Origin: Chondrilla cf. caribensis
Lineage: Eukaryota > Porifera > Demospongiae > Chondrillida > Chondrillidae
Assembly: GCA_964020155.1 (NCBI GenBank)
Contig: OZ026557.1
Location: 3,382,501-3,430,000, forward strand
Reading direction: 5' to 3'
Length of the DNA: 47,500 bases
Shown here: piece after piece, positions 43,901 to 47,500 of the stretch
Layout: the number at the start of each line of letters is the position of its first letter
How positions within the stretch are numbered: position 1 is the stretch's first letter
Position numbers and translations under genes: made by a program
The notes under the pieces: model-generated
Seen by the model: the letters and a program-made list of their open reading frames with translations, nothing else
Told to the model about the DNA's origin: nothing
Database searches by the model: none

Positions 43901-46859
43901 ATCCCTCTATTACCTCGGTGGACCCTTTCAATCCAACCTGTTCCCTCACTACTACATAAAGAGAGTTATGTCTTCCATGAGGGCAATATATCTCTGAGCC
44001 TAACAGTGGGACACACTTAAAGTCCACTTTTAAACAAATACATAACCCTTAGTTCCAAGCCACTATTATGGAATAATCCACGATGACATCTAAACTACAT
44101 GTTAACACAACCAAATACATACTGTACAACCCCCCTGTCTACAGAGACCACCCTTTCTTGATAACTTAAGTGGTCGTTATACACAAACAACTTCCAATGT
44201 ATAAGCCTATGTACTGCATATAATATGTACTTATATACATGTACTGTACATATAAATATGGCTATGTGAGCCTGTTCTTATGTATATAATATATATATAG
44301 AGCATATAAATGTAGTACTATTTGCACAGTAGGTCTTAGTTGAGGTTTCGTAACAACTGGGGGCTTCTAAATCTTCCTTCTATTGTGTACATACTCAAAA
44401 CGGTCTAAGGAAGCAACAAATTCAAATGGCTTGTGTACTCAATGGTCATTCACATCTATACACCAATTGCGATTTGGCTTCTCCTGATCATATTACTGGA
44501 CCAGATCCTTTCCAGCAATGGGATTACACGCCATAGCAGCTACCATAGAAACAGATATAACGTGATTACATCGAAGAAGCCAACTAAATGGAATTTAATT
44601 GATATATCAAGTGAGACACTACACTATTGGAGCCTATGTGATAAGATTAGATCATAGAAGCCAACTATAAACAGTTTGATTTGCAAAGACAGAGTCTACA
44701 GTCACAGCAAGAGTTGCTGATCTTCCTTGGAAACATCCTAACTACCTCTATTTATCTATGGTGATGTCAATGTAGTGAACGTGACTGAGAACCTGTAGAG
44801 ACTGCCATGTAAGGAAAATGTTCTACACTCAGACAATTTCCGGTTGACATAACTGTACTGTCTCCATGGAAGTCTTCGATATTTCCACATCAGAAGCAGC
44901 ACACCAAATGTCATCAAAACAAGAAAAGCAAACATGAATTCCTAGTTCCTTCTGCACTTCAGCACAGAAGCAAAAAGTGGAAAAAGTGTACCTGTGTGGT
45001 GCCTGTCACCCATAGTGATGTATGCAACATAATCAGATGTACAGTATCTACATATGCATATTGTAGGGTACAGTACTATAGCATTACAGGTACTGTACGT
45101 ATGTATGTAGGTCTTACATTGGTACTATATGTACATAAGTATGTACATATATACACATACATATACATGCATATTATGCACCTATGACGTTGTATGTATG
45201 TACATACGTATATCCACACATGTACACACGTATGTATCACAATGGAATGTACACAGTAAAATTTGTACTAACGCACATGCATACATATTGTCATACGTAC
45301 GTTGTGGCTCTCTTAAACTGTACAGATGTTTCTTGAGCTTAGTAGAAGTGGAAGGGTCACAAGTGGCCATATCTAAATATTCAAAATCCTGCAGTGGGAT
45401 ACAAAGTTCCAAATTATAAATTATGTAGGTATGCATGGATATACGTACTCACTATAATACTTGTATAATACATGCAATGATACATACTGTATAGTATAGA
45501 TATATAGTGAATTTTATAGAAGTTTCATTGGAACCTAACTTGCTTGAAGAGAAAGAAGAGAGAAGAAACGGCAACTGCGGGACTCGAACCCAGGGTGTTT
45601 GACTGTAGCCGCCATAACCACTGAGCCACAAAGCCACCACAGCAACCAGCCCTCCCAATTCTCCTTTAATACTGCACTGGTGGTACTGCTGAGCTGCAGC
45701 CTCACACTGGTGAGACCACACAACAGCGTGGATCAAAACATGGTGATGATATTTACTAATTGTGTTAATTATCTTCATTCCCACATTCCAATTAGACTAG
45801 ATATGGAAATGAAGATAATTAACACAATTAGTAAATATCATACAGTGAATATGTTGGGCTACTGCGATGACCACTGTAAGATGATTATGATGCTAAGATT
45901 AATTGTGAGATAATATTGATAGTGGTGGGAATGATAGTGATGGTGATGAGGATGATAGTGATGGTAGTGAGGATGATAGTGATGACTGTGAGGGTGATAG
46001 TGATCGATGGTGATGGGGATGATAGTGATGGTGATGAGGATGATAGTGATGGTAGTGAGGATGATAGTGATGACTGTGAGGGTGATAGTGATCAATGGTG
46101 ATGGGGATGATAGTGATGGTGGTGAGGATGATAGTCATCGATGGTGATGGTGATGATAGTGATGGTGGTGAGGATGATAGTGATGGTGGTGAGGATGATA
46201 ATGATGGTGGTGAGAATGAGTGATGATGGTGAGGATGACAGTGGTGATTGTGAGGATGATAGTGACAGTGGTGTGGACCATACATACGCATGAACAAGTC
46301 GATACGGAGGAACTTACTAGAGTAAGGTTGAATACAATGTACTCCAATCCACTTAGCAGCGTTTGTAAAAGTACCAATTTCTACAGTATTCGTAAGTTAA
46401 ACAAAAACAAATGAAAAACTGTGTGCATGTGTACATGCGTGTAAGTGTACGTATATACACGTGTTTTGCACAAACATATGCATTATATACGTGTATGTAT
46501 GTCCATACACATGTTAGAGGACAGACAAACTTATACAAATACAACTGCTGTATTTGGAGACAGCGATACCTCTCTAACGTACAGTACTTAGGTACATACC
46601 TCCTTATTGCGAACGAGAGCACCGCTAACAGAGAGAGAAGCAAACAGGATTTCAAATAATTTGGTACACAAGTGAACACGAGAAACCAACTAACACATAC
46701 ACAACAAACACTACACATACATACACTACAAATACAAACAACACTTGTATGTTACTAACATTTTGTAAAATTTTTCCAATAAATTTCTATTGTCTTGAAA
46801 ATTTCTAAAATATGATTCCAAAGATTGCTCATTGAGAGCAGTAAACAGCCATGCTCGTC
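34556..46859 (-). CDS. RUN + PH domain protein, PLEKHM2/SKIP-like (20 exons seen, 5' end outside window)
   Basis: Minus-strand exons by splice sites and phase: 46859-46760, 46624-46600, 46380-46318, 45388-45301, 43581-43132, 42729-42214, 41377-41305, 41054-40991, 40325-40235, 40037-39973, 39353-39265, 38968-38848, 38497-38389, 37799-37712, 36156-36096, 35690-35595, 35528-35472, 35330-35214, 34974-34852, 34693-34556. All junctions are GT-AG, phases agree at every join, and the sum is 2534 nt (843 codons + stop, 5' incomplete). Order: RUN domain, ~340-residue disordered linker, PH-like module, PH domain, second PH-like module, basic tail. PLEKHM2/SKIP is an ARL8 effector that links lysosomes to kinesin-1; PLEKHM1 would end in a zinc domain, which is absent here. 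A small exon inside the PH domain (between 37712 and 36156) may be missed. Confidence 0.75.
34723..34815 (+). repeat. (TG)n microsatellite in the last intron
   Basis: About 40 TG dinucleotides with a GCGCG interruption. On the gene's (minus) strand it is a CA repeat a few tens of bases upstream of the last acceptor (34694). Confidence 0.9.
35041..35203 (+). repeat. (CA)n microsatellite, interrupted
   Basis: Two long CA blocks separated by an (ACGC)n patch (35121-35142). On the gene strand this is a GT repeat that begins about ten bases after the 5' splice site at 35213. Confidence 0.9.
35717..35895. mobile_element. MITE with TA target site, 179 bp
   Basis: Ends CAGTGAATTCTTGTTAATCC and (reverse complement) CAGTGAATATCGTTAATCC are inverted repeats of ~25 bp, flanked on both sides by TA. 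This is the pattern of a Tc1/mariner-pogo type MITE. A second internal inverted pair ('cgttaatccaccat', about 35838 and 35872) lies within. It sits in an intron of the RUN-PH gene. Non-coding. Confidence 0.7.
36178..36320 (+). repeat. TG-rich/compound microsatellite
   Basis: Compound (GT)n, (GCTT)n, (GAGT)n and (GCGT)n tracts about 20 bases upstream (gene strand) of the acceptor at 36157. Confidence 0.75.
36600..36800. repeat. Tandem ~100-bp repeat, about two copies
   Basis: 'ggccacctctccataacagc' followed by 'aaggttact' occurs near 36635, 36710 and (partial) 36780 with similar intervening sequence. It looks like debris of a MITE family; no termini resolved. Confidence 0.5.
36800..37711. other. 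Intronic stretch of the RUN-PH gene without recognised feature
   Basis: Between PH-domain exons 37799-37712 and 36156-36096. I looked for a small exon that would supply the missing middle of the PH fold (about 15-20 residues, phase 2 at both ends) and could not find a convincing one. Confidence 0.4.
38080..38276. mobile_element. MITE with TA target site, 197 bp
   Basis: Begins CAGTGGAACATCTTTATAAA and ends with the complement of CAGTGGAACCTCTATTAAAG, each flanked by TA. TIRs ~25 bp, pogo/Tigger-like. Lies in the intron between exons 38497-38389 and 37799-37712. Confidence 0.75.
39048..39182 (+). repeat. (TG)n microsatellite
   Basis: Two TG blocks interrupted by 'taggtgtgtaggtatgtagg', in the intron between exons 39353-39265 and 38968-38848. 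It is open in several frames but has no coding value. Confidence 0.9.
40171..40230 (+). repeat. (CA)n microsatellite abutting a splice donor
   Basis: About 30 CA units. On the gene strand the donor at 40234 reads GTAAGTGTGTGTG..., so the GT repeat begins within the splice-site sequence itself. Confidence 0.9.
40364..40558. mobile_element. MITE with TIRs ACCATATRGMRGGAAAGTTT, ~195 bp
   Basis: Left end 'accatatagcaggaaagttt' and right end (complement) 'accatatggacggaaagttt', flanked by TA-containing sites. The interior has further inverted 'tttcgtg/cacgaa' and 'attcgtgaa' motifs. Non-coding; intronic. Confidence 0.65.
40838..40965 (+). repeat. CA-rich microsatellite
   Basis: Compound 'acacacatgcacatacagaa' units followed by a ~23-unit (CA) run, in the intron directly downstream (gene strand) of the donor at 40990. 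Confidence 0.85.
41378..42213. other. Intronic stretch, nothing recognised
   Basis: Intron between exons 42729-42214 and 41377-41305. No repeat family shared with the rest of the window and no coding-like frame found. Confidence 0.4.
42214..43581 (-). CDS. Disordered linker exons of the PLEKHM2-like gene
   Basis: Two large exons (43581-43132, 450 nt; 42729-42214, 516 nt) encode Pro/Ser/Thr/Glu/Lys-rich sequence with a basic patch (RPKDKKGLVKKTKKTK). Upstream phase links to exon 45388-45301 (REPQ|P) and downstream to exon 41377 (TQ|D LLSFGIPERP). No Trp occurs anywhere in these ~320 residues, so the Trp-acidic kinesin-light-chain motifs known from vertebrate SKIP are not visible. Confidence 0.75.
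42930..43101. repeat. Two nested inverted repeats in the inter-exon region
   Basis: Arms 42930-42946 / 42959-42974 ('gggaatctcagggata' and complement) and arms near 43039-43062 / 43082-43101 ('tatcacctt-aggaag' and complement). The second ends about 30 bases from exon 43581-43132. Possible MITE remnants. Confidence 0.55.
43688..43880 (+). repeat. Minisatellite, ~31-bp unit, about six copies
   Basis: Units of 'cctcatgtgaaccaattgga' + 'ctaaaggca' with substitutions, in the intron upstream of exon 43581-43132. Confidence 0.8.
43881..45300. other. Long intron portion, low-complexity AT and TACG-rich tracts
   Basis: Intron between exons 45388-45301 and 43581-43132. Contains 'gtatgtac' type alternating tracts (44200-44300, 45080-45230). 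Exon phases (1 to 1, forming one Pro codon) fit without an additional exon here. Confidence 0.4.
45570..45635 (-). repeat. tRNA-derived sequence (probable SINE head or tRNA pseudogene)
   Basis: The minus strand contains a perfect pol III A box (TGGCTCAGTGG, 45628-45618) and B box (GGTTCGAGTCC, 45590-45580) at tRNA-like spacing. The acceptor arm pairs only partly (GGC/GCC) and no clean anticodon arm forms, so it is not a functional tRNA. It is followed by a pyrimidine/CTT-rich tail and lies in an intron of the RUN-PH gene. Confidence 0.65.
45748..45839. repeat. Long inverted repeat, 34-bp arms, 23-nt spacer
   Basis: Arm 45748-45781 ('gatatttactaattgtgtta' + 'attatcttcattcc') and its complement at 45805-45839, with a single 1-nt length difference. 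It may be a small MITE; no target duplication was identified. Confidence 0.75.
45912..46275 (+). repeat. GATGATAGTGATGGT minisatellite
   Basis: Imperfect 21-bp units ('gatgatagtgatggtggtga' + 'g') with higher-order repetition of a ~90-bp block (45955-46010 and 46045-46100). Intronic, starting about 40 bases after the donor at 46317. Apparent His/Ser/Pro or Asp/Asp/Gly ORFs are repeat artefacts. Confidence 0.85.
46318..46859 (-). CDS. RUN-domain exons of the PLEKHM2-like gene
   Basis: Three exons (46859-46760, 46624-46600, 46380-46318) encode RAWLFTALNEQSLESYF..., ...LLEKFYK + GALVRNKE and KLVLLQTLLSGLEYIVF. This is the core RUN pattern (GRAWLR-AL--- ... FY--AL-R--E ... LL-GL--I-F-L). The next exon (45388-45301) continues with DFEYLDM, matching the end of the SKIP RUN domain. 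The first part of the RUN domain must lie in exons beyond 46860; I could not assign them with confidence in 47160-47500. Confidence 0.75.
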
Positions 46860-46919
46860 CTATGGTGAAAAGCGATAACACTCAATAATACATACTGACT
46901 ATATACAAGTACACTTTAA

Positions 46920-46925
<6 letters not shown>

Positions 46926-46987
<62 letters not shown>

Positions 46988-47150
46988 ACACACACACAAA
47001 CACACACACACACACAAATACACACAAATACACACAAATACACACACACTCAAACACACACAAATACACACAAATACACACACACACAAACACACACAAA
47101 TACACACAAATACACACACACACACACACACACATGCATGCACGCACGCA
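46926..47150 (+). repeat. (CA)n and (CACAAATA)n compound microsatellite
   Basis: ~28 CA units, then 'cacacaaata' 10-bp units in two sub-arrays, then 'catgcatgcacgcacg'. Upstream (gene strand) of the RUN exon acceptor at 46860. Confidence 0.9.
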
Positions 47151-47159
47151 CACACGTAA

Positions 47160-47500
47160 AATCTACATGTGAAGCAACCAATGTGTTACCCCCGTTGCTA
47201 TGACAATGCTGATCATGATGTAATTGATAGTTGCCTAGTAACACACACTAAAAAGCCATATCTACCACCACTAGCTAGCTACTCGGAGTTGAGGCAATAT
47301 TTTGTGATAAGGATGTACGTAAGTTTGAGATTAAGAGAGGTTCATGTACAGTATGTCATCAGCCTGTGCCAGGTCAGAATGTGGGTTAAGAATACATCAC
47401 TTGGATATACGTATCTGATATAGACATCAGTCCTTCAGACGGTTGATTTCATATCCAGGGATGTATTCCTAATTAAAGATCTATGTGTTAGTGACTAGCT
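47160..47500. other. Right edge, presumably intron of the RUN-PH gene
   Basis: No exon that would complete the N-terminal half of the RUN domain could be identified with a proper acceptor, donor and phase. The rest of the gene lies beyond the window. Confidence 0.35.

Noticed and set aside
45570..45635. Functional tRNA gene
   Set aside because: Acceptor stem pairs poorly and no proper anticodon arm can be drawn, although the A and B boxes are perfect.
45859..46297. His/Ser/Pro-rich and Asp/Gly-rich frames
   Set aside because: Artefacts of the 21-bp GATGATAGTGATGGT minisatellite in an intron.

Overview
This is metazoan nuclear DNA, most likely from a sponge (Porifera). The grounds are AT-rich intergenic sequence, short GT-AG introns, long (CA)n tracts, abundant DNA-transposon debris, and a long 'secreted N-terminus + Cys-rich segment + many membrane helices' protein of a type I associate with expanded sponge gene families. 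The organism call is an inference from family resemblance; no rRNA or mitochondrial marker is present.

Layout. (1) 584-4645, minus: one intact single-exon membrane-protein gene. (2) About 4.85-34.1 kb: a repeat-built region. A unit of roughly 4.5-5 kb is tandemly duplicated. Each unit has a CA-rich block, then a 24-bp minisatellite, then a gene for a type II membrane protein with glycosyltransferase-like motifs. Unit 2 (7.59-25.8 kb) has an intact gene at 24507-25577. Unit 3 (26.28-30.95 kb) has a nearly identical copy broken by a 1-nt deletion. Parts of a decayed further unit lie at 31.29-34.08 kb. (3) Unit 2 is interrupted by an 11.9-kb Helitron compound (8277-20148), a TIR element (20318-20713), a minisatellite and a hAT-type element (21534-22556). 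Unit 3 is an internal empty-site control for these insertions. (4) 34.56-46.86 kb, minus: the 3' part of a large host gene that I assembled from 20 phase-compatible exons. It encodes a RUN domain, a disordered linker and PH-like modules, most like PLEKHM2/SKIP. Its 5' end lies outside the window, and its introns hold microsatellites, minisatellites, MITEs and a tRNA-like sequence.

The most striking item is the Helitron. Copy A (minus strand) is intact: an RPA-like ORF plus a two-exon transposase of about 1827 codons joined by a clean 105-bp intron. Exon 1 encodes a hydrophobic, signal-like N-terminus, a 2A/StopGo motif (GDVELNPGP) and a PHD finger. Exon 2 encodes the HUH Rep and PIF1-type helicase. 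If 2A is active, the transposase is made as two polypeptides. A second, decayed Helitron (copy B) lies head-to-head with A, so both outer ends of the compound are Helitron 3' ends (hairpin + CTAG). The compound sits exactly between A and T with no target duplication, as the unit-3 paralogue shows. Between the two heads lies a ~940-bp near-perfect palindrome that is much better conserved than the flanking A/B homology, so it arose later.
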